From Candidatus Schekmanbacteria bacterium (lineage in GTDB: Bacteria; Schekmanbacteria; GWA2-38-11; J061): a stretch of DNA of 64,000 bases. How positions within the stretch are numbered: the stretch's first letter is position 1; each line of letters begins with the position of its first letter. Location of the stretch: positions 452,473-516,472 of the forward strand of contig JACRJM010000007.1 in NCBI GenBank assembly GCA_016219965.1, written 5' to 3'. The translations under genes were made by a program, and so were the position numbers. This document shows positions 27,523 through 36,711 of the stretch, piece after piece. Below the pieces are notes generated by a model. The model was not told the origin of the DNA, did not search any database, and saw only the letters and a program-made list of their open reading frames with translations.

Positions 27523-28163
27523 ACATAGACTGCCTTGTTGTGGGACCTTTTATGGAAAACTGTTTTCTGGTGAGCAAAGAAAGCGGTGAAACCATAATAA
27601 TAGACCCGGGTGATGATGAGGAAAGGATAATATCATTGATTAAGAAGAAAAATCTCAATCCTCTGGCAATCCTTGCTACACATGCGCATATTGACCATGT
27701 AGGGGCTGTAAACAGACTTAAAAAAGATTACGGCATCCCATTTTATCTTAATGCGGCAGATTTAAAACTTCTTTCATCCCTTAATGAACAGGCAAGCATG
27801 GTCGGGTTTTCCTTCGGAGAGATTCCCCGTGTTGACAATTTCCTTAAAGAGGATTCAGCGCTTGAAATAGGTGGTTTCCAAATAGAAGTTATCTGCACCC
27901 CGGGACATACGCAGGGCGGGACATGCTATAAGTTTGGCAATTTCATATTCACGGGAGACACGCTTTTTCACGGCTCAATCGGAAGAACTGACCTGCCGGG
28001 TGGAAACTACAATCAGATCATGAGCTCTATAATGAACAAATTGGTCCCTTTAAGCGGGAATACGATGGTTCATTGCGGACACGGGGAGAATACAACAATT
28101 CAAAATGAAAAAAAGAGCAATCCTTTTATTCTTGACCCGGAGCGTTACAGAGGGTTACTCTAA
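27519..28163 (+). CDS. MBL-fold metallohydrolase (glyoxalase II-like)
   Basis: The ATG at 27519 (overlapping the moaE stop, with AAGGGAA upstream) gives a 214-aa product; an earlier in-frame ATG at 27504 is possible. Metal motifs: THAHIDHVG, a histidine in TPGHTQGG, FTGDTLF with the bridging aspartate, and HCGHGENT near the end. This is the short glyoxalase-II-like class lacking the C-terminal substrate domain. It likely hydrolyses a thioester or similar small substrate in the cytoplasm. Context gives no specific substrate. Confidence 0.88.
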   Translation: MNIDCLVVGPFMENCFLVSKESGETIIIDPGDDEERIISLIKKKNLNPLAILATHAHIDHVGAVNRLKKDYGIPFYLNAADLKLLSSLNEQASMVGFSFGEIPRVDNFLKEDSALEIGGFQIEVICTPGHTQGGTCYKFGNFIFTGDTLFHGSIGRTDLPGGNYNQIMSSIMNKLVPLSGNTMVHCGHGENTTIQNEKKSNPFILDPERYRGLL

Positions 28164-28215
28164 GAGATAGCAAGTGGCTTGGCAGTAATTATAAGAATAA
28201 TTCATTAGGACTAAT

Positions 28216-28758
28216 ATGGAAGATCTCATAAAAAAGGTGTTAACGGATATCGGCGAAGATGTAGGAAGGGAGGGACTCCTCAAAACTCCGCAGCGCGTGC
28301 GGGAGACTATCGAGTTTCTCACAAAAGGATACCGCATCGACCCAAAAAGCATACTCAGTTCCCCTGATTCCACGTTCACCGAAGATTACGAGGAAATGAT
28401 CCTTCTTAAGGGGATCGACCTTTACAGTCTTTGCGAACATCACCTTCTCCCTTTTTTCGGCAAGTGCCATGTGGCATACATCCCGCGTAAAAAGATAGTA
28501 GGCCTTGACAAGCTTGCGACCCTCGTTGACGTTTTTTCCAAGAGGCTCCAGATACAGGAAAGGCTCACAAACCAGATTGCAAAAACCATCGAAGAGGCGC
28601 TTAATCCCCTTGGAGTCGCTGTAGTTATTGAGGCAAAGCACCTCTGCATGATAATGAGGGGAACTGAAGAGCAGAACTCCCTTGTCGTTACAAGCGCAAT
28701 ACTCGGCGCTTTCAGACGCCCGGAAACAAGGGCGGAATTCATGAACCTGATAAAATAA
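28216..28758 (+). CDS. folE: GTP cyclohydrolase I
   Basis: A 180-aa FolE that converts GTP to 7,8-dihydroneopterin triphosphate, the first step of folate or queuosine synthesis. The zinc and active-site motifs [40 protein letters not shown] and KHLCMIMRG are complete, including both cysteines and the EHH histidines. Normal length. It starts 52 bases after the hydrolase gene and ends 2 bases before dcd. Confidence 0.96.
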   Translation: MEDLIKKVLTDIGEDVGREGLLKTPQRVRETIEFLTKGYRIDPKSILSSPDSTFTEDYEEMILLKGIDLYSLCEHHLLPFFGKCHVAYIPRKKIVGLDKLATLVDVFSKRLQIQERLTNQIAKTIEEALNPLGVAVVIEAKHLCMIMRGTEEQNSLVVTSAILGAFRRPETRAEFMNLIK

Positions 28759-28760
28759 TC

Positions 28761-29318
28761 ATGTCTGTAAAATCTGACAATTGGCTTGTAAAGATGGCTA
28801 AAGAAAAAGGGATGATAGAACCCTTCGAGGCAAGCCAGATAAAAAAAGGGAACATATCCTACGGCGTCTCTTCCTACGGATATGACTTAAGGCTTTTCGA
28901 TGAGTACAGGGTCCCCCAGGGGAACCGGGAGACAGCAACCATAGACCCCAAAAATCTGGATATATCAGTATATAAAAATGTAAAAGCTCCTGTTCTCGAA
29001 ATAGAGCCGGGACAGACAGTGCTTGGAAGGTCTCTCGAATACTTTCGCATCCCGCGCGACATAATAGTTCTCTGCTTCGGCAAATCAACCTATGCACGGT
29101 GCGGACTGCTTGTAAATATCACCCCTCTTGAACCTGAATGGGAAGGATTCATCACGATCGCCATCTCAAACATATCTTCTTCAAAGGTTAGAGCTTATTC
29201 CATGGAAGGCATCTCACAGGCAGTGTTCATCGAAAGCGATGAAACCTGCGCCGTTTCATATGCCGACAAAGGCGGAAAATACCAGGCACAGAAGGCGATA
29301 ACATACGCCAAGATTTGA
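28761..29318 (+). CDS. dcd: dCTP deaminase
   Basis: A 185-aa trimeric deaminase of the Dcd/Dut family that converts dCTP to dUTP. Motifs: SYGYDLRLF, the nucleotide-binding FGKSTYARCGLLVNITPLEP, EWEGFITIAISN and the C-terminal glycine-rich DKGGKYQAQKAITYAKI. The active-site glutamate lies in the EPEWEG segment. Its stop overlaps a possible TTG start of the following GT4 gene. Confidence 0.95.
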   Translation: MSVKSDNWLVKMAKEKGMIEPFEASQIKKGNISYGVSSYGYDLRLFDEYRVPQGNRETATIDPKNLDISVYKNVKAPVLEIEPGQTVLGRSLEYFRIPRDIIVLCFGKSTYARCGLLVNITPLEPEWEGFITIAISNISSSKVRAYSMEGISQAVFIESDETCAVSYADKGGKYQAQKAITYAKI

Positions 29319-29329
29319 ATATCAGAAAA

Positions 29330-30466
29330 ATGAAAGAACCCCTGAGCATCATCCAGATTATACCCAGAGCAGGCTGTCATAGCGGAGGCACATTCCAGGC
29401 TTACCAGCTTGCCAAAGCCTTGCTCGATAAAGGACATAATTCCCTTCTTATTACAAGACCCGGGAAACAGGCTGTGGAACGGGCAAAGGACATGAAGATA
29501 CCTGTTGAAACAGTCTCCATGAAAAATGAATGGGACATTAAATCCATAATGGCACTGAGAAAGATAATTGCAGAGCGGAAAGTTGATGTAGTTCACGCAC
29601 ACAAGGGACTGGCCCTTTCCCTTTCGCTTTTTGCACTTATCGGGAACAGGCGGACTGCGCTTGTTGCAAACAGAGGAGTTATGTTTCCGCTTGATCCTTT
29701 CAACAGGCTGAAATACCGCTCAGGCAAACTTGATGCAGTGGTTGCAGTTTCATCTGTAGTAAAGGACATAACAGTAAAAAGCTCCGGCCTTAAGGAGAAC
29801 AAAGTGCGTGTTATCTATGGCGGCACTGACCTTCAAAGATTCAACTGGCAGATAAGCCCCCTTGCCATGAGGAATGAATTCAAAATAAACAATGCATATC
29901 CTGTGGTCGGTATAGTGGCTAACATAAGAAGTTGGAAGGGACACATATATTTTGCAGAGGCTGCGGCAAAGGTCCTCATACGTTTTCCTGAAGCAAAGTT
30001 CTTCATCGTCGGAGGATACAAGGAAGAACGGGATACGTTCAAGAACCTCATGGCAAAGATAGATGAACTTGGCATCGGGAAAAGCATATTCATCACTGGC
30101 TTCAGGGACGACATCCCGGAACTCATGGCAGGGATGGACATAACCGTGAATGCTTCCTATGACGGAGAAGGGCTTACGGGAACAATAAGGGAATCCTTTG
30201 CAATGAAGAAACCTGTCATAGCAACACGCATTGCTGGAAATCCTGAGCTTGTAGAAGAGGGAGTCACCGGAATACTTGTAAAACCCAAAAGCCCGGACGC
30301 CCTTTCAGAGGCGATGATAAGTCTTTTAAGCGACAGGGAGAGACTTGCCCTTATGGGAGAAAACGCTTACAGGACAGTGCTTGAAAGATTCTCCCTTCAA
30401 AGCAGGATAAACAACATTGAGAACCTATACTACGAACTTGTAAGTTGCAAGAGGCAGAAGAATTGA
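29330..30466 (+). CDS. GT4 glycosyltransferase
   Basis: The product from the ATG at 29330 is 378 aa (MKEPLSIIQIIPRAGCHSGG); a TTG at 29315 overlapping the dcd stop would add 5 residues. Family 4 features: the acceptor loop CHSGGTFQAYQLAKAL, AHKGLALSLSLFAL, YGGTDLQRFN and the donor-site GEGLTGTIRESFAMKKP with IATRIAGNPELVEEGVTG. Closest in the window to the GT4 at 23872. It restarts the glycan genes after the moa/folE/dcd block. Substrates unknown. Confidence 0.88.
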   Translation: MKEPLSIIQIIPRAGCHSGGTFQAYQLAKALLDKGHNSLLITRPGKQAVERAKDMKIPVETVSMKNEWDIKSIMALRKIIAERKVDVVHAHKGLALSLSLFALIGNRRTALVANRGVMFPLDPFNRLKYRSGKLDAVVAVSSVVKDITVKSSGLKENKVRVIYGGTDLQRFNWQISPLAMRNEFKINNAYPVVGIVANIRSWKGHIYFAEAAAKVLIRFPEAKFFIVGGYKEERDTFKNLMAKIDELGIGKSIFITGFRDDIPELMAGMDITVNASYDGEGLTGTIRESFAMKKPVIATRIAGNPELVEEGVTGILVKPKSPDALSEAMISLLSDRERLALMGENAYRTVLERFSLQSRINNIENLYYELVSCKRQKN

Positions 30467-31602
30467 CCGGGCAGAGGAAATTTAACCTAGTAAGGATAAT
30501 CTCAGACCTTCCTGTGGGGGGAGTTGAGAGAAGGCTCGTCGGACTCCTTCCAAAGTTAAAAGATGCCTTTAATGTTTCAGTTGTCTGCATCCGTGAAAAG
30601 GGAGCACTTGCTCATGAGCTTGAAGAACAGGGAATACCTGTACATCTGATTCATTTCAAAGGGCGGCTGCATCCGGCAAGCTTAAGAAAGCTTTCAAAAT
30701 TTTTACGGGAAAATCAAACACACATAGTCCACACCCATATGTACCGTCCGGGCATATCAGGAACAATCTCAGCCTGGCTTGCCGGGGTTCCGGTAGTGAT
30801 ATCCAATGTACATAATGTAGCTCAGTGGGATACAAAACGCCAGGCATTCATGGACAGGCTTGTAAACCCCATTCGCGATTCTGTGATAGCTGTCTCAGGG
30901 GAAGTGAAAAAAGATTTCATCGAAAATACCGGATTAAACGAGGATAAATGCACAGTCATATATAACGGCGTGGACACATCTAAATTCCGCCCTGATTACC
31001 CCGGGAAAAATAGAATAATCGAAGAATTTAAAATAGCTGAAGGGGAAAAGACTGTCGTAAACATAGCAAGACTTGTTGCCCAGAAGGATCATCTCACTTT
31101 TTTTAAGGCTGCCGCAGAAGTGATAAAAAAATATCCCGGGAAAGTCAGATTCCTTATCGTGGGGGGCGGCAGGGCTCACGAAGAAGCTCTCAAAGCTGCA
31201 AGAGAAACAGGGATAGAAGGGAATGTGATATTCACAGGCAGGCGCAATGACATACCTGAAATCCTTTCAGCCTCGGATATTTCAGTCCTCTCATCTCTAA
31301 AAGAGGGATTCTCCAATGTAATTCTTGAATCAATGGCATCCGGCAAACCTGTGGTTGCAACAGATGTGGGGGGGAACATGGAAGCAATAGAGGAAGGAGA
31401 AACAGGCTTTCTTGTAAAAGCAGGCGATTTTAATACAATGAGCGACCGCATATTACAGCTTTTCCAGGATGAAAATCTTAAAAAATCAATGGGGATAAAA
31501 GCGCGTAAACGCGCAGAAGATTTCTTCTCAATAGAAAAAATGATTGAAAAAACAACGAATTTGTATTTTAACCTATTGAAGAAAAAAGGAGTATCTTCAT
31601 AA
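30463..31602 (+). CDS. GT4 glycosyltransferase (TTG start)
   Basis: The start proposed is a TTG at 30463 that overlaps the previous stop (TTGA) and has GAGG at suitable distance; another TTG lies 18 bases upstream. About 379 aa. Features: RIISDLPVGGVERRLVGLLP, HTHMYRPGISGTISAWLAGV, YNGVDTSKFRPD, VARLVAQKDH-type middle and the donor-site SSLKEGFSNVILESMASGKP with VATDVGGNMEAIEEGETG. This is the EGFSNVILE subtype common in polysaccharide GT4 enzymes. Donor unknown. Confidence 0.87.
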   Translation: MTGQRKFNLVRIISDLPVGGVERRLVGLLPKLKDAFNVSVVCIREKGALAHELEEQGIPVHLIHFKGRLHPASLRKLSKFLRENQTHIVHTHMYRPGISGTISAWLAGVPVVISNVHNVAQWDTKRQAFMDRLVNPIRDSVIAVSGEVKKDFIENTGLNEDKCTVIYNGVDTSKFRPDYPGKNRIIEEFKIAEGEKTVVNIARLVAQKDHLTFFKAAAEVIKKYPGKVRFLIVGGGRAHEEALKAARETGIEGNVIFTGRRNDIPEILSASDISVLSSLKEGFSNVILESMASGKPVVATDVGGNMEAIEEGETGFLVKAGDFNTMSDRILQLFQDENLKKSMGIKARKRAEDFFSIEKMIEKTTNLYFNLLKKKGVSS

Positions 31603-31622
31603 TTTCCCTTGATGAAAATGAA

Positions 31623-32927
31623 ATGACAAAAAACCATACATATGAATATCCTCTGCAATCAATGGCAGGTGGGGCAGATGGAATCAATAAATATGCAAAA
31701 GTAGGAATTTATCTAAGGCACTTAATTGAGATTTGCATCCTCACTTATATAGTTGTCATTCCTTTTAACAACAGGGCATCACTGTCAGACTCAGCTCTTG
31801 TCATGATCGCGATAGTCTGGACCGCACTGATGTTTTTTGAAAAAAAGATTATTTTTAAGAAAACTTCTCTTAATATTCCTGCCGGTATTCTGATCTTAGT
31901 GTCAATCCTGTCTGCATTCTTCTCTATTGATCCGGCTTACAGTTTTGACTACATCAGAAGCGAAATATTAAAGTCCTTTCTCATATTATTTGCCATAATT
32001 AATTTCATGGACGAGGAGAGGCAGATCAAAAGGCTTATATGGTTCATCATAGCCTCTTTTACTGTTATGAACATTTATGGCATTGTTGAATATTATATTA
32101 CACTTGCGCATGAGGGGAAAAAGCTTGATGCGACACTCGGTCATCATAACAAGGTCGGAATGTTTGCAGACCTGGTTTTTCCGGTAATACTTATCATGTT
32201 TTTGAAGATCAAGGGGTGGAAGACACGTTTGCCTTTGAGCATATCAATCATAGTCGGAATGATAGTTATAATCTTTGCACAGTCGAGGGGAAGCTGGGTT
32301 TCGATTATTCTTTCTCTTCTGATTATCGGGGTTTTCTACGAAAGAAAAGTACTGGGTGCAGTCGCGATTACATTTGCAATCCTTCCGCTGCTCCTCCCCG
32401 GAACTATTATAAAAAGATTTATAACCATATTTGATTTTGGGAACTACCTTAAACCCAAAAAGGTACTTATAGAAAGACCCTTTGTCTGGCAGGCGTCATT
32501 CAAGATAATCAAGAAATATCCTTTTCTTGGAGCAGGGACAGGGACTGACATATTCTACAAACTTTATGTTGAAAAAGGACTTAAACCCAAAAAGGCGAAA
32601 CAGAAGCTAGGACATGCACATAACCAGATGCTGCAAACCCTTGTCGAGAACGGCATAGCCGGTTTTTTAGCCCAGACAGCATTGTTCGTCTCATTCTTTT
32701 GCACCGTATTTGCAGGCAGGAAAAAATACCGGAACACTTTCAGGGAAGTCATAATAATTGGATGCGCAGCAGGTATAATTGCCATATTTTTTCACGGCTT
32801 TGTGGGAACTTTTCTGAGAAGCCGTATGGTTATCATGGTGATGATAATTATGGGAACTGCCGTGGCCTGCTGCCAGACTCCATCTGAAGAAGATAATTTG
32901 ATTGATAGAAGTAAAACAATAAGTTAG
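31623..32927 (+). CDS. O-antigen ligase / Wzy-like polymerase
   Basis: A 434-aa polytopic membrane protein with about ten to twelve helices. It carries the O-antigen ligase family marks: a cytoplasm-proximal QSRGSWVSIILSL arginine-tryptophan segment and a large periplasmic loop with RPFVWQASFKIIKKYPFLGAGTG and GHAHNQMLQTLVENGIAG, where the histidine is a catalytic candidate. Such proteins join undecaprenyl-linked glycan to the LPS core or polymerise repeat units. It lies between GT4 and MsbA-like genes, as expected for LPS or capsule assembly. WaaL and Wzy cannot be told apart here. Confidence 0.88.
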   Translation: MTKNHTYEYPLQSMAGGADGINKYAKVGIYLRHLIEICILTYIVVIPFNNRASLSDSALVMIAIVWTALMFFEKKIIFKKTSLNIPAGILILVSILSAFFSIDPAYSFDYIRSEILKSFLILFAIINFMDEERQIKRLIWFIIASFTVMNIYGIVEYYITLAHEGKKLDATLGHHNKVGMFADLVFPVILIMFLKIKGWKTRLPLSISIIVGMIVIIFAQSRGSWVSIILSLLIIGVFYERKVLGAVAITFAILPLLLPGTIIKRFITIFDFGNYLKPKKVLIERPFVWQASFKIIKKYPFLGAGTGTDIFYKLYVEKGLKPKKAKQKLGHAHNQMLQTLVENGIAGFLAQTALFVSFFCTVFAGRKKYRNTFREVIIIGCAAGIIAIFFHGFVGTFLRSRMVIMVMIIMGTAVACCQTPSEEDNLIDRSKTIS

Positions 32928-32987
32928 CAATAACAACATTTTAATTCCGGAGCAGTTGCAAAACACCAAAAATTGAAACTGAAAAAA

Positions 32988-34778
32988 ATGGGAAAGAAAA
33001 AACAACTTAATAAGAACACAATAATAAGCCTTTACAAGAGACTCTTTGTATACGTAAAGCCATACTGGGTGAGAATAGCAATAGGTACTGCCTTTGCCCT
33101 GACAGTCTCGGCAACTACCGGAGCAACTGCATGGGCTGTAAAGCCTGCTCTCGACAACATATTCCTAAATAAGGATGCCGCAAAACTTGCACTTTTGCCC
33201 ATCGGCATCCTTGCTCTTTTTGCCATACAGGGGGTATCCCGCTACGCTCAGAATTATCTAATGAAATATGTTGCATTGAAAGTCGTCATGGAAGTAAGGC
33301 GTGATTTGTTTAGCCATATGCAGAGGCTCTCGCTCTCATTCTTTCATAAAACTCCCATAGGATCGCTTATGTCGAGGATAACAAACGACACCAAGGAGCT
33401 CTCCCAGGTTGCTGCTGATATAATTCCTGAGCTCCTAAGGCAGATATTTACCCTCTTTGGACTTGTGGGTGTACTTTTCTATCAGGACTGGCAGCTTGCA
33501 TGTATCGCCGTATTTGTCCTTCCATTTGTGGGACTGTTGATGAATACATTTGGGAAAAAGATAAAGAAGATAAGCAAGAAAAGCCTTGAAAACACGGCAA
33601 GCCTTACATCTGTGCTTCAGGAATCATTCTCCGGCATAAAAATTGTTAAAGCCTTTGGGATGGAGCCGCATGAGAACAGAAAATTCCAGAAAGTGAACAA
33701 AAGAAATTTTGATATAAGCATGAAATCTGTAAGGGTAAATGAAATAAGTTCTCCTCTTATGGAATTTATTGGAGCACTGGCAGGCGCTGCAATTCTATGG
33801 TACGGAGGCTTTCAGGTAATAAACGGGACCAAGACACCCGGCACTTTCTTCTCTTTCCTTGCCGCACTTGCAATGCTCTATGATCCGATACGCAAACTTT
33901 CCAAGACAAACAATGACATCCAGAAAGCAATGGCCGGGGCTGAAAGAGTGTTTGAAATAATGGACATAAAACCCGCCATAAAGGACGTGCATGGAGCTGT
34001 AACAAAAGACCGGTTTGAAAGTGAAATAGTGTTCAACAATGTATCGTTCCTGTACAATGAAGCAGACGGTATGATTCTTAAAGATATAGACTTCAGGGTA
34101 CAAAAAGGACAGATGATAGCTCTTGTTGGTCCAAGCGGTGTCGGCAAATCAACCCTTGTTGATCTTATCCCGAGATTTTATGAACCCACGATAGGAAGTA
34201 TAACAATAGACGGGATCGATACAAGACAGATAAAGCTCACTTCTCTCTGCTCCCTCATCGGAATTGTTACACAGGAGACATTTCTCTTCAACGACACTAT
34301 AAGGGATAACATTGCCTATGGCAGGGTTGATGCAACTGAGGAAGAGATAATAGAAGCTGCCAAGGCCGCTTTTGCCCATGATTTTGTAAGTAATTTTCCC
34401 ATGGGATATAATACGGTAATAGGAGAAAGAGGTGTAAGGCTCTCGGGGGGTGAGAAACAGCGCATATCAATCGCCCGGGCACTCCTTAAAAACCCTGACA
34501 TCCTCATTCTTGATGAAGCGACTTCAGCCCTTGATTCGGAATCTGAGAAGATGGTACAGAAGGCCCTTGAAAACCTCATGCAGCAGAGGACAACATTAGT
34601 GATAGCACACAGGCTCTCAACCATAGTTCACGCAGACCTCATCCTTGTTTTTGAAGGCGGCAAAATAGTTGAGATGGGAAAACACGATGAGCTCCTTGCA
34701 AAGAAAGCTGTTTACAGTAAGCTTCACAGGATACAGTTCAGGACTGACAAAGAATTTGAAAAGGGAATAGTGCATTAA
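32988..34778 (+). CDS. ABC exporter, MsbA/lipid-flippase family
   Basis: The ATG at 32988 gives 596 aa; a TTG 15 bases earlier is in frame. The N-terminal ~320 residues form a six-helix type I ABC exporter domain. The ATPase domain has Walker A GPSGVGKST, Q-loop TQETFLFNDTIRDNI, signature LSGGEKQRISIARALLKNP, Walker B ILILDEATSALD and H-loop IAHRLSTI, all intact. One half-transporter per chain, so it works as a homodimer. By context it flips lipid A-core or another lipid-linked glycan across the inner membrane. Confidence 0.93.
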   Translation: MGKKKQLNKNTIISLYKRLFVYVKPYWVRIAIGTAFALTVSATTGATAWAVKPALDNIFLNKDAAKLALLPIGILALFAIQGVSRYAQNYLMKYVALKVVMEVRRDLFSHMQRLSLSFFHKTPIGSLMSRITNDTKELSQVAADIIPELLRQIFTLFGLVGVLFYQDWQLACIAVFVLPFVGLLMNTFGKKIKKISKKSLENTASLTSVLQESFSGIKIVKAFGMEPHENRKFQKVNKRNFDISMKSVRVNEISSPLMEFIGALAGAAILWYGGFQVINGTKTPGTFFSFLAALAMLYDPIRKLSKTNNDIQKAMAGAERVFEIMDIKPAIKDVHGAVTKDRFESEIVFNNVSFLYNEADGMILKDIDFRVQKGQMIALVGPSGVGKSTLVDLIPRFYEPTIGSITIDGIDTRQIKLTSLCSLIGIVTQETFLFNDTIRDNIAYGRVDATEEEIIEAAKAAFAHDFVSNFPMGYNTVIGERGVRLSGGEKQRISIARALLKNPDILILDEATSALDSESEKMVQKALENLMQQRTTLVIAHRLSTIVHADLILVFEGGKIVEMGKHDELLAKKAVYSKLHRIQFRTDKEFEKGIVH

Positions 34779-35913
34779 GATAAAAACCTCGCCACAAAAA
34801 ATCCTCTACATACAGGGAGTGACAAGGATGGGAGGAGCCATTGAAAGCCTTCTCCTTCTTGTGCGGAACATTGACAGAGAAAGATTCTTTCCCTGTGTGG
34901 TTACTTCTGCTGAAGGTACTTTCGTCGATGAGCTTCAATCTTCAGGTGTAAAGCCCGCCTTAATAAAAATGGAAATGTGGAGAAAGGCACGCGGCTTCCT
35001 TTCGCGCCCCATCACTTTTGAAAAGCTCCTTAGAATGGCAGAAAGTGAAGGTATCTCTCTTATTCACTGCAACACACTTTGGGACAACCCTTACGGAGCA
35101 ATGATTGCCCGCAGCCTTGAAATCCCTCTTGTCTGTCACATCAGGAATACGTTCGAGAGAACAAAGATCCGCAAATATTCGCTGATAGAAAGCGACAGGA
35201 TAATCTGCGTATCCGATGCCATCAAAGAGACATTCAGGGGATGGGAAAATGAGCGAAGAGTCTCGACAGTTTATAACGGAGTTGACCTTGAAAAATTCGA
35301 CACAGCAAAGATTGACAGCATGGAAGTGCGCCGCGAGCTTGGTATATTGCAGAATGATATTGTCATAGGAATCGTGGGCAGATTAGCTCCTGAAAAAGGA
35401 CAGATGGAGTTGATCCGCGCATGCGGAATTTTAAAGACTGCGGGACACTCATTCAAAGCGCTAATAGTAGGTGAACCCTCCAGGAAAGAGGCAGGATACA
35501 CAGATTATTTACGAAAGTCAGCAGAGGAGCTTGGCGTTGCCGACAGCGTAATATTCACAGGTTTCAGGCGAGACATAGAAAGGATCACCGCTTCTTTCAA
35601 TATAGCAGTATTTCCCTCACTTGAAACCGCAAACGAAGGTTTCGGGCGCGGCATAATCGAGGCAATGGCATTGGGAAAACCAGTAATTGGCTCTGCAACA
35701 GGCGGTGTGCCTGAGGTGATAGAGGAAGGGAAAACAGGTCTTCTCACTTCCCCCGGAGATATCGAGAGCCTCGCAGGCAAAATAGAAATGCTTATCAAGA
35801 ATGAACCTCTCCGCAGAGAGCTTGGAGAAAATGGCAACCGGCGAGCCCACGCACTTTTCAGCGTTTCTTCATACGTTGCCGGCATCGAGAAGATCTACTC
35901 AGAACTGCTTTGA
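34774..35913 (+). CDS. GT4 glycosyltransferase, probable ATT start
   Basis: A family 4 enzyme of about 379 aa. The first usual start codon is a GTG at 34819, but the conserved first beta strand and glycine loop (KILYIQGVTRMGGAIESLLL) begin upstream of it. The frame is open only back to 34771, and the sole well-placed codon is an ATT at 34774 that overlaps the MsbA-like stop and has AAGGGA 7 bases upstream. Other motifs: YNGVDLEKFD, VGRLAPEKGQ and the donor-site NEGFGRGIIEAMALGKP. Last gene of the glycan cluster. An alternative is that translation starts at GTG and the N-terminal strand is lost, or a sequencing error. Confidence 0.82.
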   Translation: MKIKTSPQKILYIQGVTRMGGAIESLLLLVRNIDRERFFPCVVTSAEGTFVDELQSSGVKPALIKMEMWRKARGFLSRPITFEKLLRMAESEGISLIHCNTLWDNPYGAMIARSLEIPLVCHIRNTFERTKIRKYSLIESDRIICVSDAIKETFRGWENERRVSTVYNGVDLEKFDTAKIDSMEVRRELGILQNDIVIGIVGRLAPEKGQMELIRACGILKTAGHSFKALIVGEPSRKEAGYTDYLRKSAEELGVADSVIFTGFRRDIERITASFNIAVFPSLETANEGFGRGIIEAMALGKPVIGSATGGVPEVIEEGKTGLLTSPGDIESLAGKIEMLIKNEPLRRELGENGNRRAHALFSVSSYVAGIEKIYSELL

Positions 35914-35957
35914 TAAATTCCTTACCTTTGCACCCATTCAGTAATTTACACAGGTTC

Positions 35958-35990
35958 TTGACAGCTAACCAATATGAGGTATACTATACC
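35958..35990 (+). promoter_or_regulatory. Promoter and palindromic operator of the TumE/TumA module
   Basis: TTGACA at 35958-35963 and TATACT at 35980-35985 are 16 bases apart and make a strong sigma70 promoter. The -10 box lies inside the perfect palindrome GGTATA-C-TATACC (35978-35990), a fitting site for autorepression by the downstream antitoxin. Transcription should begin near 35992, only about 3 bases before the ATG at 35995. Confidence 0.75.
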
Positions 35991-35994
35991 ATAT

Positions 35995-36279
35995 ATGGCT
36001 AGCATTCTTGTACTTCATGATAAATATACAAGACCTGACGGGAATATAGTTGAAATGAAAATCTGGAAAGTTCCTGCATCCAGAACTTACCCTCAGGGAT
36101 ATAAATATTCATTGGTTTATATTGTAAAAGGGGAACGGATAATCGGTTATGACAATGCAGAGGGGAAAGGGCATCACAGACATTCTATAAAAAAAGAGGA
36201 TTCCTATAATTTTAAAAATATATCAAAACTTATAAGCGATTTTTTTAATGATATAATAAAAATTGAAAGGGATAGATAG
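35995..36279 (+). CDS. TumE-family toxin (DUF6516)
   Basis: A 94-aa protein starting MASILVLHDKYTRPDGNIVE. An ATG 21 bases earlier is in frame but lies upstream of the promoter -10 box, so the 35995 ATG is preferred. The family core is clear: GNIVEMKIWKVP, YPQGYKYSLVYIVKG, YDNAEGKGHHRH and a C-terminal helix with SDFFNDI. TumE is the toxin of the TumE-TumA type II pairs. It precedes the antitoxin by 2 bases. If the promoter call is right, its mRNA is almost leaderless. Confidence 0.82.
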   Translation: MASILVLHDKYTRPDGNIVEMKIWKVPASRTYPQGYKYSLVYIVKGERIIGYDNAEGKGHHRHSIKKEDSYNFKNISKLISDFFNDIIKIERDR

Positions 36280-36281
36280 CC

Positions 36282-36656
36282 ATGAAGATAAAAAAAGTTA
36301 AAATAGGAATAAGAACTCTGGAAGACGGCTTAAAGCATTTTGCCAAAGTTGCAAAAATAATTGAAAAAGGCAAAACCGTAAAAAATGAGAGAGGAGTTTA
36401 TTTTGAAAATCTTGCCACAATGAGAAAAATATTAACTGACCGAAGGATTGAGGTTTTGAAGTTAATAAAAGACAAGAAACCTTCTTCTGTTTATGAACTG
36501 GCAAAGGCACTCCACAGAGATTTAAAAAATGTCAACGAGGACTTAAGGCTTCTTGAACAAAGCGGACTTGTATCTTTGAAAAAAAGTAAAACAGACAGAC
36601 AGAGGATAACGCCAACCGTAAATTACGACACCATTCAGCTTGAGATTTCTGTTTAG
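36282..36656 (+). CDS. TumA-type HTH antitoxin
   Basis: A 124-aa basic protein with a winged-helix region from about residue 55: TDRRIEVLKLIKDKKPSSVY, ELAKALHRDLKNVNEDLRLLE and QSGLVSLKKSK, which fits MarR/ArsR-like DNA-binding antitoxins of the TumA group. It should neutralise TumE and repress their shared promoter, likely through the GGTATACTATACC palindrome. The ATG is 2 bases after the toxin stop with AAAGGGAT upstream. Confidence 0.82.
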   Translation: MKIKKVKIGIRTLEDGLKHFAKVAKIIEKGKTVKNERGVYFENLATMRKILTDRRIEVLKLIKDKKPSSVYELAKALHRDLKNVNEDLRLLEQSGLVSLKKSKTDRQRITPTVNYDTIQLEISV

Positions 36657-36678
36657 GGTTTGCCGGAAAATAGCCATG

Positions 36679-36706
36679 TAAAGGCAGGTTTTAAACCTGT
36701 CCCTAC
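36679..36706. terminator. Palindrome between convergent genes, probable bidirectional terminator
   Basis: AGGTTT-T-AAACCT forms a stem, extended by GGC/GTC pairing on each side and followed rightward by an A/T tract ending in seven T. It sits between the convergent tumA and LVIVD-repeat genes, where a shared terminator is expected. The stem sequence is also of the kind seen as dispersed GGCAGGTTTTAAACCTG elements in many genomes. Confidence 0.5.
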
Positions 36707-36711
36707 AATAA

